From a virus: a DNA stretch of 31,560 bases. The stretch is taken from positions 1-31,560 of IMG/VR virus record IMGVR_UViG_3300008450_000262; one strand, 5' to 3'. The notes beneath the pieces are model-generated. The model saw only the letters and a program-made list of their open reading frames with translations. It was not told the origin of the DNA and did not search any database. The position numbers were made by a program, and so were the translations under genes. Below are positions 1-7,780 of this stretch, one piece after another (position 1 is the stretch's first letter; every line of letters begins with the position of its first letter).

Positions 1-1
1 T

Positions 2-2035
2 GTGGTTTCTGTTGACGATAACAGCACAACAACAAGCACCTCTTCCACAACTAATCCCGTTAAGTATTATGGAAGAGTAAGAACAATTGATACAGCTGGT
101 AATATTAGCGGATGGACATCTATCGTTGCATCTGGTGATACACCACTGATTGACGAAGAGTTCATAGGTTCATTGACAGCAGCAAAAATAACTGCTGGAA
201 CAATTGGCGCACATGAAATAATATTAACTCAACCCGGAACCGCAACAGCAATTACCAGTCCTGATAATAAGGCTATTTTAAGATCTTCAGATTATAATGG
301 TTCTTATAATAATACGACAGACACATGGACTAGTGGAACAGCTGGTTGGATTATTTCTGGAGACGGACGCGCAGAGTTTAATAATGCAACAATACGTGGA
401 ACGTTGCAATTTATAGACGGTTCTGCACCTGGATCAATTTTTTATGGGGCCACACAACCATCTATTCCTAGTCCATTTACCGCAAAATTAATTTCAGCAA
501 TATCAGGAAATGGAACATCGGTTACATATACTACTGGGACAACAGCTCATGGTTTATCTGTCGGTAAAATAGTATCATTAAATAACGTTGTTCCAAGTCA
601 GTATAATTTAAAAAATCAATATGTTACCGCGGTAACAACATATACATTTACTGTCACTAGTTCCGCCACTGGAACATTTAATCCAATTTATTCTGTTGGA
701 GCAGAAGTTGTGGCAGGTCAAATACCAGAATTTTCAATTTGGTATAACTCAACTAGTGGCGATAATAGATCTTACATTTATGGCTCAAGTGCATGGAATC
801 AAAGCTTAGGTAATGTTTCTAATTTAAGTCCCCAAAACCAAACGCAAACTGGATTAATTGCTGGAACAACAATAACTGGCGGAGGAATAACGTTGAGTTC
901 TGGAGGAAATATTAAAGGAGGACAAACAGCTTATGACACTGGAACGGGATTTTTCTTAGGGTATTCAGGGGCAGCATACAAGTTTTCCATAGGCAATTCC
1001 GCAGGCAATAAATTGACATGGGATGGAGCTAGCCTTTCTGTGACTGGAGCTATCAATGCAACTTCCGGAACATTTAGTGGGACAATAACTGCTAGCGGAA
1101 CAATCTCTGGAGGAACGATAACTGGTGCAACTATTAGTGGTTCAACTCTCACAACAGCTTCAACTGGAAATAGGGTTCATATCAATACTAATGATATAAC
1201 ATTATATTATAACGGCAATGACGTTAGTAACATCAATTTTTCAGGTAGTACAATATATAGTAATTCTATAGTTTCCGATGGAACAATTAGAATGAGGGGG
1301 TATTCAAGTAGTGGTGAAGTTAGAGTTGGCCTTAGGCCAGATTTAGATCCTGGAACATATATTTATGGATCTTATGGAACTGTTATACAAGGTAATCAAG
1401 AATCTACTCTTGCTAAGTATTCTCACCTATCTGTTACAGGTGTTAATCAATGTAACTTTGCTTTGCGGTGTTATAACACTCATATACAACTTAGGACAGC
1501 TGACAATGACGCAACCCTTTATATCAGAAGAGCTAATGATACTGCATATGCAAATATGGCATTAGGAACTATGTCAGTAAACGGAAATGGTATTTCATAT
1601 AATGGACTAACTGGCTGGGGAGGAACAGCGAATCAAATGGGCATGACATGGATTAGTGCTTTTGGTTCCATAATGGGTCACGTAGATAATGCTAACTCTA
1701 TCGTATTAGGAACGACATCGGACAGAAGATTAAAGGGGAACATTGCATCTACAAATACTGGATTATCAATCATTAATAATTTAAATACAGTATCTTATAA
1801 TCCTTTAAAAGTTTCAAGTTTTGAAGATGGAAAACCAATTGTAGATGGAATCCATGATGAAGTTACAATTATTGGTTTAATAGCAGATGAAGTTGAATTA
1901 GTTGCACCATGGCTGGTATCTGGAGATTTGTCAAAAGGGCAACTACAAAGCGTGAATTACGCGCTAATTACCCCGCTACTTATTAATGCCGTTAAAGAAC
2001 TTTCCTCTAGAGTAGAGAGTTTAGAAAATAAGTGA
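2..2035 (+). CDS. Tail fibre/tip protein with C-terminal S74 chaperone, 5'-truncated
   Basis: The reading frame is open from the left edge, so the true start lies outside the window; 677 codons are visible. The first ~50 residues look like the end of a fibronectin type III-like domain (YYGRVRTIDTAGNISGW). Next comes the segment IGSLTAAKITAGTIGAHEI, which resembles the shaft entry of phage tail-tip and central-fibre proteins. The middle is rich in G/T/S/I, with short repeats such as SGTITASGTISGGTITGAT around residues 360-385, suggesting a beta-rich trimeric shaft. The C-terminus has the S74 intramolecular chaperone signature: S573-D574-R-R-L-K, then a ~100-residue domain ending in a short coiled coil (SSRVESLENK). 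In this family the chaperone trimerises the fibre and cleaves itself off just before the Ser. The product probably binds the host surface; target and position on the tail are not known. Confidence 0.85.
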   Translation: MVSVDDNSTTTSTSSTTNPVKYYGRVRTIDTAGNISGWTSIVASGDTPLIDEEFIGSLTAAKITAGTIGAHEIILTQPGTATAITSPDNKAILRSSDYNGSYNNTTDTWTSGTAGWIISGDGRAEFNNATIRGTLQFIDGSAPGSIFYGATQPSIPSPFTAKLISAISGNGTSVTYTTGTTAHGLSVGKIVSLNNVVPSQYNLKNQYVTAVTTYTFTVTSSATGTFNPIYSVGAEVVAGQIPEFSIWYNSTSGDNRSYIYGSSAWNQSLGNVSNLSPQNQTQTGLIAGTTITGGGITLSSGGNIKGGQTAYDTGTGFFLGYSGAAYKFSIGNSAGNKLTWDGASLSVTGAINATSGTFSGTITASGTISGGTITGATISGSTLTTASTGNRVHINTNDITLYYNGNDVSNINFSGSTIYSNSIVSDGTIRMRGYSSSGEVRVGLRPDLDPGTYIYGSYGTVIQGNQESTLAKYSHLSVTGVNQCNFALRCYNTHIQLRTADNDATLYIRRANDTAYANMALGTMSVNGNGISYNGLTGWGGTANQMGMTWISAFGSIMGHVDNANSIVLGTTSDRRLKGNIASTNTGLSIINNLNTVSYNPLKVSSFEDGKPIVDGIHDEVTIIGLIADEVELVAPWLVSGDLSKGQLQSVNYALITPLLINAVKELSSRVESLENK

Positions 2036-2041
2036 TATAAT
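2033..2041 (+). promoter_or_regulatory. Possible extended -10 promoter (TGATATAAT)
   Basis: TGATATAAT is a perfect TGn-TATAAT extended -10. It overlaps the stop codon of the fibre gene and lies 24 bases before the start of the next small gene. There is no convincing -35 about 17 bases upstream, which is tolerated for extended -10 promoters. The same nine bases recur at 20778-20786. Activity is inferred only. Confidence 0.4.
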
Positions 2042-2044
2042 AGA

Positions 2045-2059
2045 CTCCTATTTAAGGAG
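2045..2059 (+). promoter_or_regulatory. Small hairpin covering the ribosome binding site
   Basis: CTCCT (2045-2049) can pair with AGGAG (2055-2059) across a five-base loop. The 3' arm is the Shine-Dalgarno sequence of the gene starting at 2065. A five-pair stem with three G-C pairs could damp ribosome access, but it may also be chance. Confidence 0.3.
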
Positions 2060-2064
2060 AAAAA

Positions 2065-2247
2065 ATGAACAATGATCTTGATATTAATATATTAGTTCAA
2101 ACCTTTAATGAGCGAATGGCCCAAATGATGACAGAGATTGTTATTAAGGAAGCCACCATTAAGCAGTTATCTGCTCAGATTGAGCAATTAACCGCACAAC
2201 AAAAAACAGTAAAAACAACAAAAACAAAAACAGATGAATTTGAGTGA
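2065..2247 (+). CDS. Small coiled-coil protein of unknown function
   Basis: Sixty residues, with a strong Shine-Dalgarno (AAGGAG, 2054-2059) five bases before the ATG. Residues ~20-46 form a likely amphipathic helix or coiled coil (IKEATIKQLSAQIEQLTAQQ), followed by a Lys/Thr-rich tail (KTVKTTKTKT) and an acidic end. It lies between the fibre gene and the portal and is separated from the next small gene by 10 bases. I do not recognise a family. The small size, coiled coil and basic tail would fit a minor virion protein or an assembly factor, but nothing shows which. Confidence 0.6.
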   Translation: MNNDLDINILVQTFNERMAQMMTEIVIKEATIKQLSAQIEQLTAQQKTVKTTKTKTDEFE

Positions 2248-2257
2248 GGTAAATAAA

Positions 2258-2449
2258 ATGTCAGATGTAATTGATGTAAATGAAGCAGTTGAAGCAAAAA
2301 AGGAATTCACCATCGAGATTAAGATCTCAGATGCAAATTTGCAGTATAAGAGCGATTTCAATGAAGCTGAAACAGTGTTTTGGATGGAGTCTGTCAAAAC
2401 GCTTATTCTAAATAACGCGTTTGCTAGATCGCAGCAATCTGGTCAGTAA
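2258..2449 (+). CDS. Small hypothetical protein
   Basis: Sixty-three residues if started at the ATG at 2258, which has GTGAGGT just upstream. An in-frame ATG at 2234 would overlap the preceding gene and lacks a ribosome site, so the later start is preferred. The sequence is acidic at the N-terminus, followed by a beta-like stretch (FTIEIKISDANLQYK) and an alpha-helical C-terminal part (WMESVKTLILNNAF). No family is recognised. It is the last gene before the promoter-like element that precedes the portal gene, so it may belong to the transcription unit of the fibre or of the small gene before it. Confidence 0.55.
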   Translation: MSDVIDVNEAVEAKKEFTIEIKISDANLQYKSDFNEAETVFWMESVKTLILNNAFARSQQSGQ

Positions 2450-2473
2450 CTTATAAAAAAAAATCCATAAGGC

Positions 2474-2487
2474 TACTATTATGATAG
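2474..2487 (+). promoter_or_regulatory. Putative phage promoter element, portal variant
   Basis: TACTATTATGATAG starts 35 bases before the portal ATG. It matches 12 of 14 positions of the element found at 5303-5316 and 8939-8952, including the dyad CTAT-N4-ATAG. TATGAT within it could serve as a -10. No clear -35 is present. Confidence 0.45.
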
Positions 2488-2508
2488 CTTTTATATTGGA
2501 GAAGATAA

Positions 2509-4173
2509 ATGGCAGTTCTCGATTTTTTGCCTTTTCGGCAAGTTGATAAAAAGAATAATATTGTAGCAAAAGCTCTTAAACCAGAAGAAATTAAATCTGT
2601 AAGCAAAGCGATGAAAGTCGCTGCCCTTGCACTTGGTTTTCAGGGCAATACATACTATTATAACAATAGAGCTACATTTGAACCTTCTCCCTATGACTTT
2701 GATCGTATTATGCAAGCTGCAGATACAGATTCTTACGTTAAACAGGCAATAAATAAATATAAAGAATTGTTCTGGAAAGAAAGCTGGTCAATAGTCGGAG
2801 AAAATCCGGAAGCTGTATCTTATCTATATCAAAGAATAGATTACATGGAAATGGCCATGAAAAGGCCGTTCTTAGATTTTTTAATCGAAATTACTGAACA
2901 TATTGTAAAGTATGCGAATGTTTTTATAGTTAAGGCTAGAGGTGACATATCGGAATATTTTCCAACTCCAATATCAGGAGTAAATGCACCGCAGCCTGTA
3001 GTGGGTTATTATTTAATTCCTACGGAACAAGTTAGAATTCTAAGAGATAAGTTTAATAGACCAAGATCTTATCAGCAGGCTACAGACCCTCTGACCTACA
3101 TGCCATCAGAACGAGATCCGGTATGGTCAGCTGATCGTGTTATTCATATGTATTTGGATAAAAAGTCAGGTCGAGCTTTCGGTACTCCGTTTCTAAGTTC
3201 TGTTCTAGATGATGTTGTTGCCCTTCGTCAGATTGAAGAAGATATCCAGAACCTTGTTCATAGAGAGCTTTTTCCATTATATAAATACACCATAGGCACC
3301 GCAGACCAGCCAGCAGAGCCTCAGGAAATCTCTAACGCAGCATCTGAGATAGAATCCTTAAGAGCAGAGGGTGGCCTAATTCTTCCTTACAGACACAATA
3401 TTGAAGTTATCGGTGCCAACAATAGTGCACTTGAAGCTTCACAATACCTGGAGCACTTTAAGGAAAGAGTTGCAGTTGGGCTTGGGGTTGCCCCTCATCA
3501 CCTAGGTATGATGATGAATGGTGGAAACAGATCAGTGACTGATCGTCTAGACACTGCTTTGTATGATAAAGTTAAGCAGTATCAGAAGATAATGGCAGAA
3601 ATGATTAGGGTTCATATTTTTAATGAACTTTTACTTGAAGGCGGATTTGACCCCGTAACTAATCCCTTGGAAGAAGGTTCTTCTGACAGATGCTATTTCA
3701 AGTTTAACGAAATAGACGTTGATACTCAAGTTAAAAAAGAAACGCATGTTATACAAAAGTATGTTAATAATATTATTTCAATCAAAGAAGCAAGACTAGA
3801 ACTTGGCATTAATCCTGATTATGAAGAAGATGAAATGTTTGCTGCCATACAGGGTAAAGTTCAAATAGATTTAGCAAAAAACCAAGCAGAACTAACAATG
3901 ACAAAGTCGGCTCCTAAAGATGCTGTTATAGATGGCGATAAACAAGCTCCGGCACAAAAAGGTCAAAGAAACTTACCAAATCAAAGACGTGGCGTCGGAA
4001 ATGCAACACGTCCAGCAAATCAGCAAGGTAGAAATACTTCACCAAATATCAGAAGATCAGACAATGCATGGTTGACATTAGTTGAAAATGCCCTTGAATC
4101 AGAGTATACTATAGTCTATACAAAAGAGGAAAAGGAAATTGATAATGTCGACAGATCTGACACTAAAGAATGA
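2509..4173 (+). CDS. Portal protein
   Basis: The 554-residue product would form the dodecameric ring at the special capsid vertex through which DNA is packaged and ejected. Recognition rests on a typical portal core. After an N-terminal region with paired helices comes a segment around residues 160-270, including YYLIPTEQVRILRDK and VWSADRVIHMYLDKKSG, followed by FGTPFLSSVLDDVVALRQIE and the long stem helix. A later stretch (VGLGVAPHHLGMMMNGGNRSV, about 322-342) matches the crown-side wing region. The C-terminal tail (from ~481) is Gln/Asn/Arg-rich and probably disordered. GGAG lies ten bases before the ATG. It begins the head module and overlaps the next gene by 29 bases. Portal identity is secure; the exact subfamily is not known. 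Confidence 0.9.
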   Translation: MAVLDFLPFRQVDKKNNIVAKALKPEEIKSVSKAMKVAALALGFQGNTYYYNNRATFEPSPYDFDRIMQAADTDSYVKQAINKYKELFWKESWSIVGENPEAVSYLYQRIDYMEMAMKRPFLDFLIEITEHIVKYANVFIVKARGDISEYFPTPISGVNAPQPVVGYYLIPTEQVRILRDKFNRPRSYQQATDPLTYMPSERDPVWSADRVIHMYLDKKSGRAFGTPFLSSVLDDVVALRQIEEDIQNLVHRELFPLYKYTIGTADQPAEPQEISNAASEIESLRAEGGLILPYRHNIEVIGANNSALEASQYLEHFKERVAVGLGVAPHHLGMMMNGGNRSVTDRLDTALYDKVKQYQKIMAEMIRVHIFNELLLEGGFDPVTNPLEEGSSDRCYFKFNEIDVDTQVKKETHVIQKYVNNIISIKEARLELGINPDYEEDEMFAAIQGKVQIDLAKNQAELTMTKSAPKDAVIDGDKQAPAQKGQRNLPNQRRGVGNATRPANQQGRNTSPNIRRSDNAWLTLVENALESEYTIVYTKEEKEIDNVDRSDTKE

Positions 4174-4486
4174 ACAGCTAATTTCTTATTTAGCAACAAA
4201 TGATTCAATTCGCGCCTTAGAAAAAACAGTAGACAATGGTCAGTCTAGACTTGCTCTTCAGGTAGTTCTTGAAATTGTATCGGAGCTAACAGAAAGACTT
4301 TTTGCCCTAGAGGAAAAGGTTAATTCGGTTGAAGATGAGCCTGAGGAAATATTGGCCGCTAGCGAAGTAGTCATTGAAAGCCAGACTCCTACAAAGTTAG
4401 AGTCTTCGGTAAAAGCTGAAAAGGATCAATCAAAGTCTGATGAAGCTGTAGCGACAAAGTCTGAGGAAATTAAAGCTTCTAAATGA
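4145..4486 (+). CDS. Small helical protein with charged, low-complexity tail
   Basis: The 113-residue product is read from the ATG at 4145. The in-frame TTG at 4139 is less likely because purine-rich AGAGGAAAAGGAA suits the ATG. The gene overlaps the end of the portal gene. Residues 1-60 look helical, with a heptad-like stretch (LEIVSELTERLFALEEKV). The rest is a Glu/Lys/Ser-rich tail that is probably disordered. The composition recalls scaffold or assembly cofactors, but no family is recognised. Its last codons overlap the next gene (ATGA), which suggests coupled translation with the glycosyltransferase-like gene. Confidence 0.6.
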   Translation: MSTDLTLKNEQLISYLATNDSIRALEKTVDNGQSRLALQVVLEIVSELTERLFALEEKVNSVEDEPEEILAASEVVIESQTPTKLESSVKAEKDQSKSDEAVATKSEEIKASK

Positions 4487-5262
4487 AACTTCTAATAGGA
4501 TGTCCAATGTACAAGAGATCTTGGATATTACCTCATTGGATTCGCTGTATCGTTAATCAGTCTCTTCCTATTGAAGATATTGGTTTTGTTTTTGAGGTTT
4601 CTCCAGATGATACTGAAACAATCCAATCTTTAGAGGCATGGAAAAAATACGATAATAGGATACCTTATTTCAATATAAAGATAAGAAAAGATATACCACA
4701 CTTTCAGCATGAAAACAATGGAAGACAGTGGACATTGTCTAAGTATCAAAATATGGTTTCCTTAAGAAACTCTTTGCTCTCTACTGTTAGAGATGTTTCT
4801 CCAGAATACTACTTTAGCTTAGATTCTGATATATTATTAACAAATCCAAATACTTTAGAGCTGTTAATTGCACATATTAAGTCCGGTGCTGACGCAGTTA
4901 ATCCTCTCATGTTCATGACTCCTTTCGGCACAATGTATCCGAGTGTGATGACATGGAGAGAGGGTATGACTAGAAAAGCATTTAGACAGGAAAAGTATTC
5001 TCTTGGAACTTATTTTAAGTCTGACGTAATCATGGCTGCAAAAATGATGAACAAGAAAGTATATTCAAATATAGATTACAGTGTCCATGAGCAAGGTGAG
5101 GATGTAGGTTGGTCATGGGAGTGTAAAGAGGCTGGTTATAATTTATTCTGCGCTTCATACATCTATGCTCCACACATAATGTCTGAGTTAATGTATGGGT
5201 CATTTTTGAAGCACGGGGATGAAAGATCAGCGCTAATATTTGAAAACTATACTAAAGTGTGA
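4483..5262 (+). CDS. Glycosyltransferase-like protein (GT-A fold)
   Basis: The 259-residue product opens with MKLLIGCPMYKRSWILPHWI, a typical nucleotide-sugar-binding start of GT-A enzymes. It has a D-x-D motif at D114-S115-D116 (YFSLDSDILL) for metal and nucleotide binding. A later acidic pair, E206-D207 in HEQGEDVGWSWECKEAG, fits the catalytic base region, and a downstream His (APHIM) could be a metal ligand. The likely reaction is transfer of a sugar from a nucleotide-sugar donor; the acceptor is unknown. The start overlaps the previous stop (ATGA). Lying between portal and protease genes, it may modify a virion protein, or it may be an accessory gene for host-surface change. No signal peptide or membrane segment is seen. 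Confidence 0.75.
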   Translation: MKLLIGCPMYKRSWILPHWIRCIVNQSLPIEDIGFVFEVSPDDTETIQSLEAWKKYDNRIPYFNIKIRKDIPHFQHENNGRQWTLSKYQNMVSLRNSLLSTVRDVSPEYYFSLDSDILLTNPNTLELLIAHIKSGADAVNPLMFMTPFGTMYPSVMTWREGMTRKAFRQEKYSLGTYFKSDVIMAAKMMNKKVYSNIDYSVHEQGEDVGWSWECKEAGYNLFCASYIYAPHIMSELMYGSFLKHGDERSALIFENYTKV

Positions 5263-5301
5263 TATATTTATATAAAATTGTTCAATGTTATAAAAACAAA
5301 C

Positions 5302-5318
5302 TTACTATTAAAATAGAT
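5302..5318 (+). promoter_or_regulatory. Putative phage promoter element, copy 1
   Basis: TTACTATTAAAATAGAT lies in the 76-base gap before the protease gene, with its core 36 bases from the start codon. An identical 17-mer occurs at 8938-8954. The core contains the dyad CTAT-TAAA-ATAG, and TAAAAT could be a -10. There is no clear -35 at normal spacing, so a phage-modified polymerase or an operator role is possible. Confidence 0.55.
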
Positions 5319-5338
5319 ATTAATAAATAGGGGAATAC

Positions 5339-6958
5339 ATGTCTTTTGATTTTGTAGAAAACTTTACATTACAGCTTCCTGATTTTTCAAAATCAGATAT
5401 AGATTTTTCAGAATCATTTAACTCCAGGCACGGCTTGATTATAGAGGTCGCCGCAATACACGAGGGCTTGACTTCTAATTATAATCATTATTCAGCCATA
5501 GAGTTGGAGAAGGCACTCCAATCATGGGTTGAGCCTTATCCAAAGCCAATTATTCTTAATCATGACTTAAATACAGAGCCTATTGGCAGGGTAATGGCTG
5601 CCAAGATGGACAAAGAGTCAGATGGAAGCGCTTTTGTTAGATTGCAAATTGCAATCACTGATCCTGTTGCAGCCCAAAAGGTTATCGATAAGAGATACTT
5701 GACGGGTTCGGTTGGAGGAAGGGCTACAAAGGCTGTTTGTAGTATTTCTGGTGAAGATCTAGCGAGAGAAGATGACTCAGGTCGTCCCCGTATGCCTAAG
5801 TTTAAAAAGGGCAAGGTTTACAAGGGCAAGCTAGCATACATTGATATGCAGGATATTTCCTTCAAGGAATACTCTTTTGTAAATCAGCCGGCAGATCAAA
5901 AATCCGGAGTGAGATCCACAAAAATACAAGATGGAAAAACCGAAATCTCAGACTCTGAAGGTTGGATTGCAAAAAGCGCTGCGTTTGTCCTCAGCATGGA
6001 TAATGAAGATATTATTTCAATTGAGGAAAATAGATCAATTCTTTCCGACATGAAGAAGAAGGAATCGAAACCCATTTACTTACATTTAAAGGGCGCATTT
6101 TTAACTGCGTTGGCCCTTCAGGAAAGTGAAAGTTATATAAGTAATGCTAATTCATTACTATCCAATGAAGATTCTGAAAAAAATAATTCTGAGGAGACTC
6201 ATAGCATGAAAGATGTTAATAAAGAAGAAGATATTCTAGCTGTAGCCGAAGGGCTAAGCGAGGATCTCTCTAATATAGCAGCTTCTTCTTCCGAAGAGCC
6301 TTCAGCTACAACTGACGAAAAGGTTGTCGAAGAGGCTTCAGAAGAAAAGACTGAAGAGGTTTCAGAAGAGTCTGTAGAAACGGGCTCGGAAGAAGAGAAC
6401 TCAGCTGACGATTCAGAAGAGGCGGATGTACAAACTGTAGATTCCGAAAATGCTGAAAAGCCAGAAGAGTCATCGGTCGAAAAGACTGATGAGAGTCAAG
6501 AAGATGCCGAAGAGGCCAGTGAGCTCAGCGATAACAAAGAGGGCGTTGAGCAAGATGCTGACACACTTAAGGCAAGAATTAAGCTTCTTGAAGAAGAAAA
6601 TGCAAAGCTCAAAAGCGCTCTGCATAGAACTCTAGTTGAAAGAGTTGTTGATACTAAGGTCGGCTTGGGCTTAGAGTCTGTTGATGATCGCGAAAAGCTT
6701 ATTGAAGAGCATGCTACTCGCACAGCTTCTTCATTGGCTGATACTCTCAGAGATTTAGCTAAGACTCCAGTAAAAGTAAATAAGAGACTTTCTAATTTTG
6801 CTGGCATGCCTGAGGTTACTTCTGAAGCAGAGGTAACTGAATCCGAAGATAATGTATTGACTCTTGACAAAGAAGAGGAAATCAGCAAGCCTGGTTCTCC
6901 TGTAGATTCTTTTGAGCAAGTTCTAGTAGATGCCCTTATGGGTAGACGTAAACTTTAA
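5339..6958 (+). CDS. Prohead protease fused to scaffold-like domain
   Basis: The product has 539 residues. Residues ~1-200 form a prohead serine protease: H75 in PIILNHDLN and S124 in YLTGSVGGRA are the likely catalytic His and Ser, and the family element FKEYSFVNQPAD follows at about 180. This enzyme class cleaves scaffold and capsid N-termini during maturation. After a linker region, residues ~290-400 are extremely Glu/Ser-rich. A coiled coil follows (~403-432, LKARIKLLEEENAKLKSALH) and then a short basic C-terminus (GRRKL). This second half has the composition of a scaffold protein, and no separate scaffold gene is present. AGGGG precedes the ATG. Protease-scaffold fusions are known in phages, where an internal start can give free scaffold. 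The protease call is secure; the scaffold role is inferred. Confidence 0.85.
   Translation: MSFDFVENFTLQLPDFSKSDIDFSESFNSRHGLIIEVAAIHEGLTSNYNHYSAIELEKALQSWVEPYPKPIILNHDLNTEPIGRVMAAKMDKESDGSAFVRLQIAITDPVAAQKVIDKRYLTGSVGGRATKAVCSISGEDLAREDDSGRPRMPKFKKGKVYKGKLAYIDMQDISFKEYSFVNQPADQKSGVRSTKIQDGKTEISDSEGWIAKSAAFVLSMDNEDIISIEENRSILSDMKKKESKPIYLHLKGAFLTALALQESESYISNANSLLSNEDSEKNNSEETHSMKDVNKEEDILAVAEGLSEDLSNIAASSSEEPSATTDEKVVEEASEEKTEEVSEESVETGSEEENSADDSEEADVQTVDSENAEKPEESSVEKTDESQEDAEEASELSDNKEGVEQDADTLKARIKLLEEENAKLKSALHRTLVERVVDTKVGLGLESVDDREKLIEEHATRTASSLADTLRDLAKTPVKVNKRLSNFAGMPEVTSEAEVTESEDNVLTLDKEEEISKPGSPVDSFEQVLVDALMGRRKL
6206..6958 (+). CDS. Possible internally initiated free scaffold (nested in frame)
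   Basis: Inside the protease-scaffold gene, the ATG at 6206 (residue 290, MKDVNKEEDI) is preceded by GAGGAG at 6191-6196 with nine bases of spacing. It falls exactly at the junction before the Glu-rich part. Initiation here would give a 250-residue acidic protein with a coiled coil and a basic end, as in the lambda C/Nu3 arrangement. The ribosome site is seen directly; use of the start is inferred. GA-rich codons for Glu make chance Shine-Dalgarno matches more likely here. Confidence 0.4.
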   Translation: MKDVNKEEDILAVAEGLSEDLSNIAASSSEEPSATTDEKVVEEASEEKTEEVSEESVETGSEEENSADDSEEADVQTVDSENAEKPEESSVEKTDESQEDAEEASELSDNKEGVEQDADTLKARIKLLEEENAKLKSALHRTLVERVVDTKVGLGLESVDDREKLIEEHATRTASSLADTLRDLAKTPVKVNKRLSNFAGMPEVTSEAEVTESEDNVLTLDKEEEISKPGSPVDSFEQVLVDALMGRRKL

Positions 6959-6976
6959 TAATTAAGGAGATAAAAA

Positions 6977-7747
6977 ATGAGTTTAGCAAAGTTCCGCAAG
7001 GTTCATAGCAAGACAGGTGCTGGTCGCTTCGTTGTTTCTGAGGGTGTAGCCCCCAGTGCATACTTACTGCCCCACCCCGGCTTGCCAACATGGTATTTGG
7101 ACAGTGAAGATGATCGCTTTGAGATCGTCATTCCAAAGGGTACTATTCTTTCAGTGGTTGCCGACGCCAACGGTGATGCTCGTATTGTTCCAGCTAACGG
7201 AACATCTTCAAGCAAGAGCTGGGGCGACGTAATGCCTTCTTGGGACCCACTAGATGGCGCTACGCCAACATCAACGAGTGGATCATCTGATACAGTTACT
7301 GTAGCAGCTCGGTCAATTCCGATTGGTTGCGCACAATATGATCTCTACAGACCATTTGACAAGGGCACATCGCAAGGTGCTGGCTTTATCACTCACGGCT
7401 ATGTAGAGTATCCAATGGTTGCTGGCATTAATGACGACGTAACAGTCGGTTCACTAATCCGTTCCGACTTCATGGGACGCCCAGTAGCCGCAGCAGCTGC
7501 CGATTTCTATAATAGCAGCGCTGTTTACAGCTACTTGCAGGTAGGTAAGGTTGTCGAAGTCGAAAAGTTTGCTACAAACTTTGACGATGGCCTCCTCAGC
7601 TACATGCAGCTTCCATCAGATCCAGGTGCACTAAAGACAGTATACGAACTTACCCGTAGCGGAAGCTACAGTGGCAAGCTCGGTATTCGTGCTAACTTGG
7701 ACGTATACAATGTCATTGGTGCATTCCGCGTCAATTTGACACTCTAA
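6977..7747 (+). CDS. Probable head accessory/decoration protein
   Basis: The 256-residue protein is encoded between the protease-scaffold and the major capsid protein. It has a strong Shine-Dalgarno (AAGGAG) and the same CGT/CGC- and C-ending-codon-rich usage as the capsid gene, a sign of high expression. The sequence is Gly/Ser/Ala/Val-rich and beta-like throughout, with no membrane segment or catalytic motif. The segment IVIPKGTILSVVADANGDA recalls the beta-tulip-like folds of small capsid decoration proteins, but the similarity is only qualitative. A decoration or head-stabilising role is inferred from position and codon use; a minor capsid protein is the alternative. Confidence 0.55.
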   Translation: MSLAKFRKVHSKTGAGRFVVSEGVAPSAYLLPHPGLPTWYLDSEDDRFEIVIPKGTILSVVADANGDARIVPANGTSSSKSWGDVMPSWDPLDGATPTSTSGSSDTVTVAARSIPIGCAQYDLYRPFDKGTSQGAGFITHGYVEYPMVAGINDDVTVGSLIRSDFMGRPVAAAAADFYNSSAVYSYLQVGKVVEVEKFATNFDDGLLSYMQLPSDPGALKTVYELTRSGSYSGKLGIRANLDVYNVIGAFRVNLTL

Positions 7748-7780
7748 TAAAAACAACAACACAGGAGGAATATTCCTAAG

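Noticed and set aside
1070-1160. Short tandem GGAACA/ACTGGA-type repeats, considered as a DNA repeat array.
   Set aside because: They are in-frame Gly-Thr-Ile codons of a fibre shaft with variable third positions, so the repeat is in the protein, not a separate DNA element.
6496-6888. A 130-codon minus-strand frame rich in Ser and Leu.
   Set aside because: It is the complement of the Glu-rich scaffold-like region (GAA/GAG reads as TTC/CTC), so its composition is an artefact.
7766-7777. The palindrome AGGAATATTCCT beside the capsid ribosome site, considered as an operator or translational hairpin.
   Set aside because: As RNA it gives only a four-pair stem; it is too weak and too short to claim a function, though it is noted under the capsid gene.
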